From Patiria miniata (Eukaryota > Echinodermata > Asteroidea > Valvatida > Asterinidae): a DNA stretch of 64,000 nucleotides. Numbering within the stretch: position 1 is the first letter of the stretch; each line of letters begins with the position of its first letter. The notes below the pieces were generated by a model. That model did no database searches and was not told the DNA's origin. It saw nothing but the letters and a program-made list of their open reading frames with translations. The stretch covers positions 1,794,811 through 1,858,810 of the forward strand of contig NW_024037062.1 in the NCBI RefSeq assembly GCF_015706575.1. The letters are read 5' to 3'. The translations under genes were made by a program, and so were the position numbers. This document shows, piece by piece, positions 23,427 to 36,110 of this stretch.

Positions 23427-26400
23427 ACCAAGGAATTTGTTTAGTTATTTTTGTGCGAGTGGATGTTCAGGCTACAAACAACATCCGGATAAATACAATG
23501 CCAATCAAAGAAACAAAATGGACCAAGTGAATTGCGAGGCATGCATGAGCATGAAAAACTACGACCAGTGTTCTTATACCTTTGATTAATACCTCAAATG
23601 CTAAGCCCTGATTAGGTACACGTTCTCACGATATGAACTGAACCACAGGTTTACTACTCAGTAGAAGTCAACACAGTATTTTGAACGGCAAACCTTCTGG
23701 TATCTAACAAGAGGCATTTGAATCATTTTCGTGTTTACAGATTCAGCCCCGGATTTCCTCCCCCACAGAGCCTCCTAAAATGGAGTTGAGATTAAGCATG
23801 AAATCCACGACGAAGAAAACATTCGTTTCCAGGCAAGACATGACACTGCAATCCCGTTCCGCTATCAGCAGAGCCATAAAAAGGTGGGAAAAGTGAAGGA
23901 TTTATTGAAGGTGTTAGCCGAATGGCCGTGGAGGATTTCTCTTAAGAGAATGGCTTGCTCTGAGAGGTGGTTCGGGACTAATCCTCCTGTCACTAACTGA
24001 TGAAAACCATTTTCGGGTTGATGGTGTTTTCCTTTCATTGTCGTTCGTGCCGCTGACACCTTTTGCTGCATGGCTTCGTTTTACTTCGATCACTCGATGG
24101 CAAGGATTATACGACTCTCGACATTTTCGGTATCTCAAGTATCGAAGTCCGTCATGTGAGCACACGTGACGATAAGTGCGCTGCGAAAATTGAAGACACT
24201 TCAAAAGTTGATCCCTCTGATCTTCTCATTCTCAGAACCTTTTGTATGTGTGTTGTATCCAGTCTAACGGGGATTTAGGTCTCTGTCTGCTTTTCAGACA
24301 AAAGAGGGCGCACTTCATGAATCCGAATCTACCGCCCTGGGTGCTGGTGACCTGCAATAACTTCTCTGAGCTCTCATTGGACGGATTTTGTTTACTTAGT
24401 GACCCAGGGTCAATACTTCCGCATGTGGGGAATGTACGTACATTTATAATGAAGGTGACCCACTCAAAATGTTTTGCGAAGGTAGTGTTCCGTTTCCTTC
24501 CAAACAGTGTTTTTTTTGTGAGGGTGATTAGCGGCCACCATGGATAAGGTGGTGGGGAAGTCGAAGCACACGCAGTCATATACGGTATGGCATGCTTATT
24601 GTTTATATTTGGGCATCGGTTATGGCATTTTAGAAGCTTGTAAAATAATGTCCCATACTTTGTTTCCCTGAACCAGTTGTGTCTCGAACCCACCCGTAAA
24701 CGAAATCATCATGCAAAGGCCCCAAGGTTGGTTAGGAATAGGCCTATTTTCACTAATTCATCGAATGAAAGCGTCCAGGCAGCTTGTGACTGTACAGTCA
24801 TAAACATAGCACGACCCACAGAGACCTACAAATGTCGTTTCCTTAAGCTAGAAGACAGGAAAGTCGATTATAAACGTATTCCTCGGGCCCTATTTTTAAT
24901 TGAAATCAGGTATCTAAAAAAAAAAAAACCCGATATGATGAACACTTTCCCTTTGCCGTGCACTAAAAGGCCCTGGCTAATAACCACTCCGCAGTTTTGT
25001 GTGTGTGGACTTCGGAATCTGCAATCCAGCGTAAACAAACCGGTGTTGTTTTCCAGGCTAATGATTATGACAGAACACGAAGCCTGCCTTAGATCACGAG
25101 CATGGAACATGATATTAATAATGGCATCTCGATGCTCCGCACGGCGAGGTTGTTGGCCCCGGACTGTGACGCAAAACCCGGCCTGGTAATCAACACTTAA
25201 AGGGCCTATGTATAGCCGAGCTAATTTTTCCCGGAGGAAACCTCGGTCATAACATTGGCGCGCTGTGCGGAATGAGCATGACCATTGGTCAATCTAAACC
25301 CCAATGTTAGTTTTCTGTTTGGTAATTTCTTCCATTCACTCAATTGCATAGAAATTAAGCAACTGCCATTGCATGTCTCGTTGCTGAATTACAAAACATA
25401 CATCAGCTGAGCAAGCGAACACTCTGAAAAAAAATGTGTTTAGCAATTAAACACATACAGTCTTGAAGTCTATGCGCCCGAGGACAATGCTTTGTGTTTC
25501 CCTTGTTCCTGTAATGAAACACTCTCCCATAGACTAAGCACATAACCGTACGATCGAGGACGTTTTCATCAAAAGACCCAACGCTCGAGGACTGAAAGGA
25601 GCTTTTGTTCTTGTGTGTTTGTCCTCTATTGTAAAGCCAGAAATTACAAGCTTGCTATCACAGCAACAGCGCTCTCGGTTGTCCGGAAAAGCATGGACAA
25701 TTTTAAATGTCTAAATAAGTGCACTTTTAAATAAAATGAACCAAAATGGGATGTCAAATATTGTTCATACATTTGAGAGGAGTAGAAAGTTGCACAAAAT
25801 TATGTTCCTATGAAAAATTAACTTCATGGCCCTTTAAAGTAGATCGATACCAGGACAGTGGGCAATGACGAGACGGCGGCATATGTTCACGGCTCCATGC
25901 CTGAACAGATTAGAGAACATACCGACTACAGTCGCGGTCCATTTCGTTAACTCTTCCCTGTGATTCGTTACCCTGCAATCACGAATGAGGTGAGATCATG
26001 ACGGAGTCATTATCACCGACATCGTGAACCGGTTGCACTTGCAGGTGTAATGAGCTGTAGTTGCCACAGTGATGAATGTGTAATCGTACCATTGCACGCA
26101 CGGTGGTGGTGTTTACGAACGGAACTTTCTTGAGCATGCGTGTTTGAAAGCTAAATGCATTTCTTACGCACTCATACCGTCTTATCCAAAAGCACCAGTT
26201 GCCGTTAACTATCTCTTACGAGCAAATTCGGAAGGAAACGCCGAATTCGCAGAGAATTGTGGGTACATAGATTACCGCCATGATATCGCACACACATACC
26301 GTGCGCACGTCTCGTGCGCAAGCGGAAGTGTTGACCCAAGGTCACCGTTTAAACAATGGTCGCGTCCGAATTACGTGGCCACAGCCAGCAGTTACACGTG

Positions 26401-26522
26401 TGTACGGGAAGAATGCGCATTTTCAATCCATAGCCAAGTTATACGGGCGCCGCCAGAGTCTATCCTAATAGCTCCAAGAAATGAGAGGTAATATGCCTAC
26501 ACCAAGTTTTTCCATGCAGACT
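23427..26522. other. No recognisable gene; several chance-length frames
   Basis: Frames of 153 codons (minus, 24232-24693) and 170 codons (plus, 24677-25189) are open but match no family known to me. Inside 24242-24547 there is a good acceptor (CTGCTTTTCAG ending at 24297) followed by GT sites at 24434 and 24455. A phase-consistent exon could not be argued. A 12-A run starts near 24916. Confidence 0.45.
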
Positions 26523-27115
26523 TCACCAACATTGGACTTTCCCATGCCCACACGCTGAACAAATGCTTTCAACAACAGACTTTTCAAAGTCCACTCTGAA
26601 CTTGGTAATGCCTTCAGCAACGGACTTCCCCATGCCCATACTTGGCAATGCCTTCACCAACAAACTTTTCAATGTACATATTATATAGCTTGGTAATGCC
26701 CACAGGAACGGACTTTCCAATCCCCACTCTGAACTTGGAAATGCCTTCAAAAACGGACTTTTCCATGCCCACTCTGAACTCGGTACAATGCCTACAGCAA
26801 TGGACTTTTCCATGTGTACAGTGAGCTTGGTTATGCCTTCTGCAACGGAATTTTCCATGTACAGATTGTCTATGCCTTCAGCAACGGACTTCAATGCACA
26901 CTCTGAACTTAGTCATTCCTTCAACGACAGATTTTTCCATGCCAATCTGAACTTGGTACTGATTTCGAGTATACTCTGAACTTGTTAGTGCCTGCAACAA
27001 TGGACCTATCCATGCCAACTTTAAACTTGATAATGCCTTCAGCAAAGGACATTTCCATGCCAAGTCTTGCCTGCCAATGCCGTCAGCAACGGACTTTTCC
27101 ATGCTTACCCTAAAA
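26523..27115. repeat. 45-bp minisatellite, about 13 units
   Basis: The array is built of a 45-bp unit whose phases are marked by GGACTTTTCCATGC, CACTCTGAACTTGG and TAATGCCTTCAGCAAC. Units are 70-95% alike, with some indels. Read on the minus strand each unit encodes 15 residues of the type VAEGITKFRVGMEKS. Because 45 is a multiple of three the frame stays open for long stretches, and two minus-strand frames together cover the array (26523-26894 and 26878-27201). They are in different phases, because the unit near 26883 has lost bases. That argues against a functional protein today. Confidence 0.85.
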
Positions 27116-27504
27116 GCTGGGGCTTCGCACAAATTCGACAAAATGACTGCCTTATTATAGCCTAAAGTATACGCAATGCAAAGTCGTTGGTTTATGTCCA
27201 AATATCCTGGCTTGTCATTATACTCGATTATTTTCCGTGCGCTATTTTGGTCTCGCCCTCAGCGCTGACCCGGATTCGTGACGGAGTATTTTTCCAGGGG
27301 AACCGTTCATCTATTAATGTGTACACGATCCATCACGCCGTATTGTGGGCTCCGTTGAGTGCTGAGATTGGGTGCAGTTTGATGGATGTATTTTATGAAA
27401 AAAAAAGTTGTTTTCACCTTTCGATCTGTCTACAGCTTTTCTACACGGTGAGATATAATTTTCTCGTTTTATAAAGGATGACGAAATGGAGTTCGTTTTA
27501 AATC
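27116..27504. other. No recognisable gene
   Basis: Short unique spacer between the minisatellite and the interspersed repeat. A 95-codon plus frame (27187-27474) has no supporting features. Confidence 0.5.
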
Positions 27505-28150
27505 TTTATTCATAAATACCTAAGACAGTTTTACCAATTCCTATTGCTCGATGGCCCGTCACGTGGCCGGTCTTTAACGGTTGATAAAGACCGGCTGGCT
27601 GCAGACTTAAGCACTTTTCCAGTGTCACATGAAATTTGGATATCAAATCCGGTGACTTTTTAACTTTTTAGTAGTTGAACGTTCACAATCCTCACCTAGA
27701 TATGCGAAATACTACCAGAACGGTGAGTCAAAATTTCATAGTCATAAACTCACAATACACCGGCACAGCTGCGTTGTGCGCCACTTCGCGCAGTATGCGC
27801 AACGCGCGCGCCAATCTCCATATAAGGAGTTATTTACGATAATCGCGAGACTAGCCATACCATAATATAGCTAGAGGGGTGTCCCGAAAACATGAGGTAT
27901 AATAATTGTTGAACAAAATCGTGGGAAATTTGTAATTTTTGACTTGTTTTGATTTTTGGACCGAAAAGGTATTTTATGAACTGGAATAAATATGTACTTG
28001 GCCGGTATTAAACATTTTGTTTAACTTGACCGGTTGGAGTCTAGATGCTGACAACTACACTCGCCTTCGGCTCGGGTAATTATCAGCAGACTCCAATCGG
28101 TCTTAAATAGACTTTTTAAAACCGACCAAGCACACATTTATTCCCTTATT
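27505..28150 (+). mobile_element. Interspersed repeat family, copy A
   Basis: This segment matches, in reverse complement, the segment at 60228-60757. Shared blocks in order are TTCATAAATACCTAAGACAG, a small hairpin GGCCGGTCTTTA/TAAAGACCGG, CACTTTTCCAGTGTC, GTTGTGCG, GCGCGCGCCAATCTCCA, TTTACGA, and a terminal hairpin with CTTGGCCGGTATTA. In copy A the terminal hairpin is longer, with about 75 extra bp forming an inner foldback (GACCGGTTGGAGTCT / AGACTCCAATCGGTC). No coding capacity. Structured ends and lack of an A-tail suggest a non-autonomous DNA element, class uncertain. Confidence 0.8.
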
Positions 28151-29759
28151 GCAGCTCCTAACTGGTTAAGCTATACATGCATTTTAATTTTGCTCTTAAA
28201 AAATTCGGAATTCTTGCTGGAAATGAATAATGCATTCGTTTACATTTTTGGAGCAGATGTTTGTTACTCTAGCAGTTGTTTTTGTGTATGCATCCGCCGT
28301 TGTTGGAGTTGTTTGCTGTTGATATTTTTGCTGTTTAATTCGGAAGTTTTGAAAATTGTTGGTTTTGTTGTCATCGTTTATTGCTTTTGTTTATATAGTT
28401 ACATACAGGTATTAGAATCAAAGTTTGTTCTTATTGTTTTACTCGGGAAGAACATATCGCACCATAACTGCCAACAGACCAGAAACTGAAATATTATTTT
28501 TAAAAGGGTGAAGCTGGGACATTGAACCGCCTCTATACAGCCTCATCTACGCGTTTCCTATTTACACGGACGTGCACGTCTTTCGCCTTCAACTGCCCGA
28601 AGCCAGACTAGCAGAGAGTGAAGGAATGCGAGTTTAGCCCGCAGCAATCGTGGGATTTCAGGAAACGCGGTACCGGCGATCGTGCGCGTTTATTTGATCA
28701 TGTACCACAGATGAAAAAAAAATCCCACAGAATATTCATTGGATTTCCCCCCTCCTCCTCCCAAAATGATCAATAGAGCAACTTCCTGATTGATTTTTAA
28801 TTCACTGACACGGGGTTTGGGGGTCGGGGCAGAATATTAACGAGCCCGTTGCCTCCGTACACATGCACATCGAAACAGCGCTCAAGTTAAGTCGAAATGT
28901 CATGACACGAGGTGAGGACCAATATGATTAATAACGCGTTATTGGTGTTAGTGGTTTACAATTACAAATAGCAAAAGTACGCTGCAGTACAGGTAAAACT
29001 TAACGCCAACGTGAGTTTTATCAAATGCAAAATTAATCCGGCTCAATAATACATTATACAAATTAATAGATACGTTTGCGCGCCTTGTGGGACACAACGA
29101 GGTTACAATATCATATTTTTTTATAGTAATATCATAAAACTTTGCGATGATAAATACAGTAACAAAATCTAATGACAGAAATCATTCATAGCTTTAGAAA
29201 TAGCCATTAATGTATGTACAACCTCATCATGCTTCCTTGACAGTTGGAATTGAATTTAGATGCAGTTTTGTTAAGGTACATGTTTAACAAAATACATTTT
29301 GCGCTCACAGCTCATGTTCAAGCCTTCCCTGTACATTTTCCCGCACCAAGTCATTACAGTAATGGGTTTTGCATTATAAATTCTCAGACAGGAATGCCAA
29401 ACATAAACCACAAGTCTTGCAATATTTTAAGAACGGGCGGCCACTCTAAGCCGGTACAAAATGAAATTACCAAATCTCCCCCTTTAGACAGTAACCCCCC
29501 CCCTTATTTTTATCTTCCCTAAATTGCCTAGCGGTATTATATTTTGATGTTAAACAATCTCGACAGTTCCTGATCATCCCCCTGGATCAATAAGGGCCCC
29601 TTTAAACATTGGATATTATCCGCCCAATCCGGCAGGGGTGTTCCCTTACACGAACCTAAACGTTTGCGATCCCTCCCCTGGGCTACGATTAAGGGGTGAA
29701 CCGGGCAAAAGACAAAAACACCCAACCGGTTCCAGCTCACAAATCCCCGCGTGCGCGTC
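28151..29759. other. No recognisable gene
   Basis: AT-rich, with a GC-richer patch at about 28540-28700. No frame over 100 codons and no repeat of note. Confidence 0.5.
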
Positions 29760-29830
29760 GGCCGGTGTCACGCGCGCTTGAATGTTTTTACGCGCGGCAT
29801 TTTTTTTTGGTTCACGCGCCAAAGCGCCGG
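29760..29830. promoter_or_regulatory. CpG-dense patch with three ACGCGC words and an E2F-like site
   Basis: Within 70 bp there are three YACGCGC words spaced about 22 bp apart (near 29768, 29790 and 29813). They are followed by GCGCCAAAGC at 29816-29825, which resembles an E2F half site. The CpG density is well above the surrounding AT-rich DNA. No TATA box or start codon context adjoins it, so calling it regulatory is inference. Confidence 0.2.
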
Positions 29831-31199
29831 ATATCGCTGCGGTCTCTGCAACGGATGCCCGCCAATTTTTTTGCCCAAACATCAAAGCGGGGAGAGGCGC
29901 TAGAATCCATTATCTCGTCCGGATTATCGAACATGTTTTTGTGACACTGTTGAGTTGAGAAACCCCCAGGGTTTTCAAATCACTTGGCCTAAATTTTCTT
30001 CTTCATCTACAGTTTCTTTTCTCTTCCACACACACTGTACCTCTTTCATTAAAAGCTTCAACCATTCTCTGTTTTCCAATCCAAAAAACCCCCGATACCA
30101 ACGTCGGAAAGTACAAAATGGGTTCCCAAATTCGAAAAAGCGTTACGGGAAATGGATGATAAACTCGTAGAGTGCGCCGGAAGAAATGATGAGACTAAGG
30201 AACCATTAAAGACAGACAACCTTATACTATTGAACCCATGGGACTTCAGACAATCTACCTTCGCAGCATCCGGTCTAGAGACATAATTTGTGATATTATC
30301 AATTTAATACATCACTCATTTACAGTTACTGAAAAGTAATAAAGAAAGCGACCATCCAGGTACGATATCAGTTGGTTAGTCAACACTTATCAAAACTTTT
30401 TTTTTTAATTCTCGACAACCTCTAATTTGTTGAGCAAACGAAGCGCGTTTCCAATTTCGGCATCTGACAACTCAAGGCGTGATATCCACATATAATATGC
30501 GATGCTCACAAGAGATAAACAAACATCCGTTATCTAACCAGACGGGTGACTTGATGACTTTAAGGAGGTTTATAGATGTTTGTAAAAAAAACCTCAGACC
30601 ATTATCCAGCCTTATAAGAGTTCTTTTGGAAAACTGACAGCTTGGGTCTTCATTTGAGGTAAAAGAAACACTGATGTTCGAATGTTTGCCTGTTTTCATC
30701 TACGCTGTGGTTATTACGTCTTGTATACGCGCACTTTATTTTTTTCCTCCACGAGTCATGAACGCCGCGGGCGATATGAAAGAAGCCGCGAGGTTTTCAT
30801 TTCACTCAGCTTGGAGATTGCGTTTATTATTTATCATCACGTTAATAGACGTACGGGCGCGCGGTCGGCTATTCCTGACGTGTATGTCCACACATTTATT
30901 ATCCCCGGCCTTTTAACAAGTCTACCTCCGTGGTATAATATTAAAACGAACTGCAGGGGACTTAAACTTAGACGTCTTATTACGAACGTGACGTGATGAA
31001 ATTGATCTGTGCTGGTTTTGTCGGCTTACCTTAATGCGCATGACCGCATGAGGTATCTGCATATAAATAAGGAAATCTTAGCACATCTTAGACATTCTGG
31101 TATCAGACCCTGCACAATCTGCAACACCCATGTTACAAAATAGTAATGCATCCGGCCTTGATCTTGTTTGGGGAAAGAGGTCCAGAGGTTCAGGTAATA
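29831..31199. other. No recognisable gene
   Basis: Unique sequence with no supported gene or repeat. Overlapping plus frames at 30674-30996 (80-104 codons) are unassigned. Confidence 0.5.
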
Positions 31200-31620
31200 T
31201 AATTGGGCTCATTTTCGGCCCTCGCGTTAAGGCAGGTTGGCATCTACGTTTACACCCGTGGGATGTCGAGTACACGCCCGCTCGATACTCGTCGGTCCCC
31301 GGAGATGGAGTAACCCCATACCCAGACCGACTGTAATTAGGCAATTACCCCGATTTTCGCCGCGGAAAGTCGCGGCGACTTCCCCCGCGCCGTTGCGGTC
31401 CCCGGACCCACGTTGTGGGGACATCACACGGCCGCCTCGCAGCTCCGGTGAGAGTGAACAATTTGCCAATTTGAGGGCGTCGGGGGCAGCACCGAAGGAA
31501 CAGGGGGAACTTGAGTTATTTATTGGGCCAACTGTGGATGGAGTGTTCGAATGCATTTTGTTTTCCGCTCTACAGATGTCATAATTCGGTCGGAGGGAGA
31601 CCGACCGACCTCTTGCACAT
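31200..31620. other. GC- and CpG-rich patch, both strands open
   Basis: About 420 bp of GC-rich DNA with frames open on both strands (115 codons plus, 133 codons minus). This is typical of composition rather than of a gene. It contains TAATTAGGCAATTA near 31335 and a GTCCCC/GGGGAC inverted pair near 31405. It may be a regulatory island. No protein is recognised. Confidence 0.3.
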
Positions 31621-31674
31621 TGATGCAAGTGTCGTTAGACAAATTACTATATCGCCATCAAGATTAATATTATC

Positions 31675-31726
31675 TTCACCACCACCAACAGCAAAAATAC
31701 CACCATCATCACCACCATCACCATTG
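31675..31726. repeat. Imperfect (CCA/TCA)n trinucleotide repeat
   Basis: A run of CACCACCAACA ... CACCATCATCACCACCATCACC. Ordinary low-complexity DNA. Confidence 0.85.
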
Positions 31727-34679
31727 TGACGTCATCGACAATTCTCCAACTCTTCAAACACCGGAAAGTGACATACGGCAAAGTGATACTACGGCAAAAC
31801 GCTCCCAGATTTCAAGTGCCGAGTTGTGTCACAGAGGCCCCCTTTAATGGCGAAAGCATCGTGCCAGCTATTGTACAAAATCACTACCGCATGATGGCAC
31901 AATAGTCTACACGGATATGCTTTTATTATCGTACACTGTGAGAAGGCATGCTCTGTGCTGGATCTCGTAAATAGATCAAATAATTCCAACCAACGGCGTG
32001 AATTTTATTCAAGCATTCGCACAAACCACGGGTTTTGCTTACAGCATTCATTATTACAGATATACGTCTGTCTTTTTTGTGGTTAACACAGTAATGAACC
32101 CTTAGCAACTTGGTCATCCGTGGTTTGTAAATTGCGCGGTCTTTTAATGAAATAAAAGCCTTGATGGAGAACACTTAGCCGTCTTCCGGTCAGTTAGTAA
32201 ATGGACTGTTTGTAGAACGCCAGTAATGGCCAAATATGCTCATCACCTTAACTGTATTACCGTACACGCTCGCATTCAATGTTAAGCGAACATATTAGCA
32301 GCACACGCCACTCAAAACACATGACAGATCACGTGACAACGATTCCGGGGACTATGAAGAGCATGCCGGTGTACAGTTACATATGGACTTCATGAAATAA
32401 TAGACCCATTTGTTGTTTTGCGCATGTCTCAGTCAGTATAGAATTAGAACAGTTACAAGTCACGTGTGAAGCTGAGAGTCCATCGTATTAAGAGACCAGT
32501 TTTCATAGGAGTAAGATTTCATGACTCTCGCTCGACTACAGGCACTCGTAACCTAACAGAAGAGGGCGCTCTTTAGCCTGATAACAAGGGCAAGTGAGGG
32601 CGCTTACATTTCGCTGGTACGCTGCACTCGCTCTTTTATTGGCCCGTTTCCCGTGTGAAACGATTATGTATGGCGCTCATTCGTAACTATACCCACAAGG
32701 TCCCTTTGACGTCACGCGACGATTTCCAATCATTTAATTTCGTACACCGAACGGCTAAGAGGGGGAGGGTGTGGCAAGTGTGTTCACCACCCCTCTTATG
32801 CACTACCGCTACACAACCCTTCAAATACCGGACAAGGACTGTGGAAAGCTCTTGAGGCTTTCTGAAGCCTCGCCTCAAGTGCCGCAAAGGGCAGTTACCG
32901 CGTAGGCTCAACCCTCGGCAAGAGGCCACTTATCGGACGACTTGGGCTGATGCACAGGAGAACGGCTTGAACAATTCCTTTCCGGAGGGGGAGTGAGAGG
33001 GTTCTTGGGGGAGTCGGTGTTCAATATTTAAGGGGGAGTTTATCAGTCGGTTTGGGGTGGTATAGTTCAGGTATATACTCGCTTGCGGGTTAAGCATGCA
33101 TTTCTTTGAAGTGCAAGAAGTTCGCGAATTGGTATATGGTGTGCGCTGAAAGCGATGAAAGGACGATGAGCGTGGACGTACGCAGCGCTGTGGGCAGAGG
33201 TTTACTGCCCATGGGTATACACGTTCTCTTTTCCTAGATATACTTTAAACCTTCCGACTTCAACGAGAATCAACTGTTATTTTACCGCACAGTTTATCAT
33301 ATTTGTGCCCGACACTATTTTGCACTATAGCTACAAGTCGTTTAGAGGCAGTGCCGAAGAATTGAATGTTTCGACATGTCTGAATACCGACTTAAGCTCT
33401 GACGTCATGCTCCTCTTGCCCTGACGCAATGTACTCAACACCTATTGCCATTTTTTCAACTTCGCGCCAAAGCGATCTGAGGAAGTCATTTATTTATATT
33501 AAACGAATCCAGCAGGAACCACTAATGGTCCAGCAGGCGTAATACTCGATACATCACTTTCTTGTTTTTCAGGTATAGCACTGTACGTTTGGGGTTAGGA
33601 ATAAGTAAGTCCTATAGGACCCGTTGCTGTAGAAATGGCGCGTGCAAGCGTTGATACCTGCACATTAAGCAGGGGCATGTTATGTATGCTCTGGTCACGA
33701 ATGAAATGAACGGGAGTAGAAGAGCAGAAATAATGGGAGATATACGTGACTCGAGGTTGGAAGGCCAGACATCACGTTCGCAGCTTTCAAGAGAGCTTCC
33801 GCCTACTCAGAACTTCAAAAGCCCGTAAATAGCTAAATCGCTTTCCCCTGTAGTTACACCAAAGAAGACTCTTTTGGGAGGAGAGGCCCGTACTTTAAAT
33901 TATTGCTGGCACTGGGAAACTAAATAAGACAATTTTTTGGAGACAGTTTGAGCACCTGAACCTACAATCCCCCGTGAGCAAGTGAGTTTGCCTTCATCGT
34001 ACAGGTTGTGCGCCCGTTCAACGTGATTGGCATTGTCTATCGAAGAGACAGTGTTGCCGAATTGTCTTTGATTCTCTTTACTACCTAATGGCGCTGAAGC
34101 AATTAGAAGCATTAGGAAATGTCATTTCGAGGAAGGATTTGGAATATTTTTTACTTGTTATGGTTGACAAAAAAATTATTAACAACGAACAACGGGCGAG
34201 TCTCATTATCGTGCGAATTTTGCTTTAAACGAATGGCCCATCACATCAGCATATTCTTCATGACCTTGATTTTAAATCTGGCGTTCCAGAATCGCGCTTA
34301 CACACAAAAAATTCCGACTGTAGTCGATGCAAACACGTTTTGGTTTCATGCACGTTGCTGTACTATAGCAGTACGTCGGAACGATTGCGACAGCATGGAC
34401 AGTGTATCTTTCGACGTCCTTGCTCCTGTTTAATACTTTCGAACATTATTCAAATCGCTGGAATAATTTGGTTCGCCGCGACACTGTAAAACGCACGATG
34501 GCTGTGAAGTTGTTAAACAACTTTTTCTTGAAATCGCCACCTGTAAAACCCTGGTCACGTGGTCCAGATGCCGATATTTAAACACCGCCGATGGGTGTAG
34601 ACAAAGCTCCAGATAGGAAATCTGCAAAAGTGGTTTGTCATATGTTTTCATATGGCGTCATAAGCCGTCCTTATTAAAA
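31727..34679. other. No recognisable gene
   Basis: Mostly unique DNA. AGAGGGCGC at 32561 and GAGGGCGC at 32596 lie 35 bp apart on the same strand. TTCGCGCCAAAGC at 33461-33473 is a near-perfect E2F-like site. Nothing codes convincingly. Confidence 0.5.
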
Positions 34680-35060
34680 CGTCATGCGTGACTGGCTCAT
34701 CTGGCCTAGGGCCGAGCTCGATACCACCCGTCTACCACTCGGCAGATGATGATCTGGGATTGACAAAGAAAAACGGTGAGGGATCAGCTGTAGTCCCCTG
34801 AGAGGTTGTGTAGCGAGATGACACCGCTCAACCGTCCTCTCCAAACAACGCGTAATTCAAGGTGAATTTAACCCCCGTTTTCATTCGGCGCCAAAGCAGA
34901 AGGGTCGGGTTCGCGCGCGGTGGCGTACAGGGCGGGTCCAGCCATAGACGACACTTTGTGACTCACCCGCTATACCAATGCAAATGTTGTCACACACCGT
35001 GACAAACACAGCCGCCGATTATCAAAAGAACCGTTTAATTGCGCTAATTTTCTACCAGAC
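34680..35060. promoter_or_regulatory. Candidate regulatory island
   Basis: A balanced-composition segment in AT-rich surroundings. It carries GATTGACAAAG and TATCAAAAG (TCF/LEF-like), GCGCCAAAGC at 34888 (E2F-like), CpG clusters (TCGCGCGCGG near 34911) and TTTAATTGCGCTAATTTTC (homeodomain-type cores). No transcription start or exon was identified. The call rests on motif density alone. Confidence 0.2.
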
Positions 35061-36110
35061 TCTCCTTAAGGGAAAAGACAGGGTGAAGGAAATCCATCAA
35101 GCAGAAATGAAGTGAATTTTTTTCGTTCGGTTGGAGGGAAAAAACAAACATCGATTATGATTGATTCCCGCCGAAATGTGAGAGCGTAATCCGCGTCGAT
35201 GTTAGTTGGGGAAAAACACACTGGCTGACCGCGATCTGGTCCATTGGGATTTTGATATGCAGCACCCTACGCCTTGCCCAGGGCTAGAAACACGAGTGTG
35301 CTGCTTCCCCCTGCTCCTTCTTCTTTTCTGTTCTCGCACCGGACAGTTAAAAGACTGACATGGACGGGAAATATTCCAATTCCTTCCTTTTTTCCCCGCT
35401 GGTATAATTGGACTTCTAATGATGAAAGGCTCCCCAGGCGTGCTGTATCGACGCGGCATCCCTCTAGCCCATGGGTTCTAATATAATTCTCCTAAGATAA
35501 AGAAAGCAACCAAGGCCCGGGCCCAGGCTTGGCACTTACCGCATGCTCCAGGGGGAGATGTATTAAGCATGGGAGTTCATATTTTTTCTCTCAATTTTTT
35601 TGTGGTCATGCACGGAAGGAGTGAATGGGTTTTACTGTATGATTCCTGAGGTCAGGTGAGCGCTACGGCAATGAATCTGAAGACTTTTCTGTTAAGCTGG
35701 GAATATGGAGATTAATTCTCCCTTGAGCATGCCCAAGTTGGTGCTGGTACGATGAAAATGGAGAAATCACATACGCATTCCTTTACAGGCGCCATCGACA
35801 TCAGATTGTACCCTGACAACTCCCTGACAAGATTCAAATGAACTTCGTTATAATTTGTAAACCAAATTCATTTAACCAACCAAATTCCATTACATTATCA
35901 TCGCCCGGACCCACCTCAGCTGTTCAAAATGCGAGTCCGACTAACTTTATTAAGGTCAAACCAATGTGATTTTCAGGATAAAAAAAAGCAGTTAAAACTG
36001 TAGCAACAGGGGCTAGGTCAATGTGAAGACTTTTTCATACAGACATCAGAACTAGCTCTCAGCTACTTTCCTGCCAGCTCGATTCGTTTGCATTCATCAC
36101 TCTAAAGAGT
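35061..36110. other. No recognisable gene
   Basis: Unique DNA with frames below 90 codons open on both strands around 35200-35490. No repeats. Confidence 0.5.

Noticed and set aside
24232..25189. Adjacent 153-codon minus frame and 170-codon plus frame
   Set aside because: No recognisable domain, no consistent splice pattern and lengths near the chance maximum for 64 kb. The good acceptor at 24297 could not be joined to a phase-consistent donor with conviction.
28550..28669. CGCGTTTCCT / AGGAAACGCG inverted pair 100 bp apart
   Set aside because: Ten-base inverted pairs at this distance are expected several times by chance in 64 kb.
33061..33105. GGTATAGTTCAGGTATATACT resembling a tRNA 5' half
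   Set aside because: No T-arm follows and the stem pairings fail.
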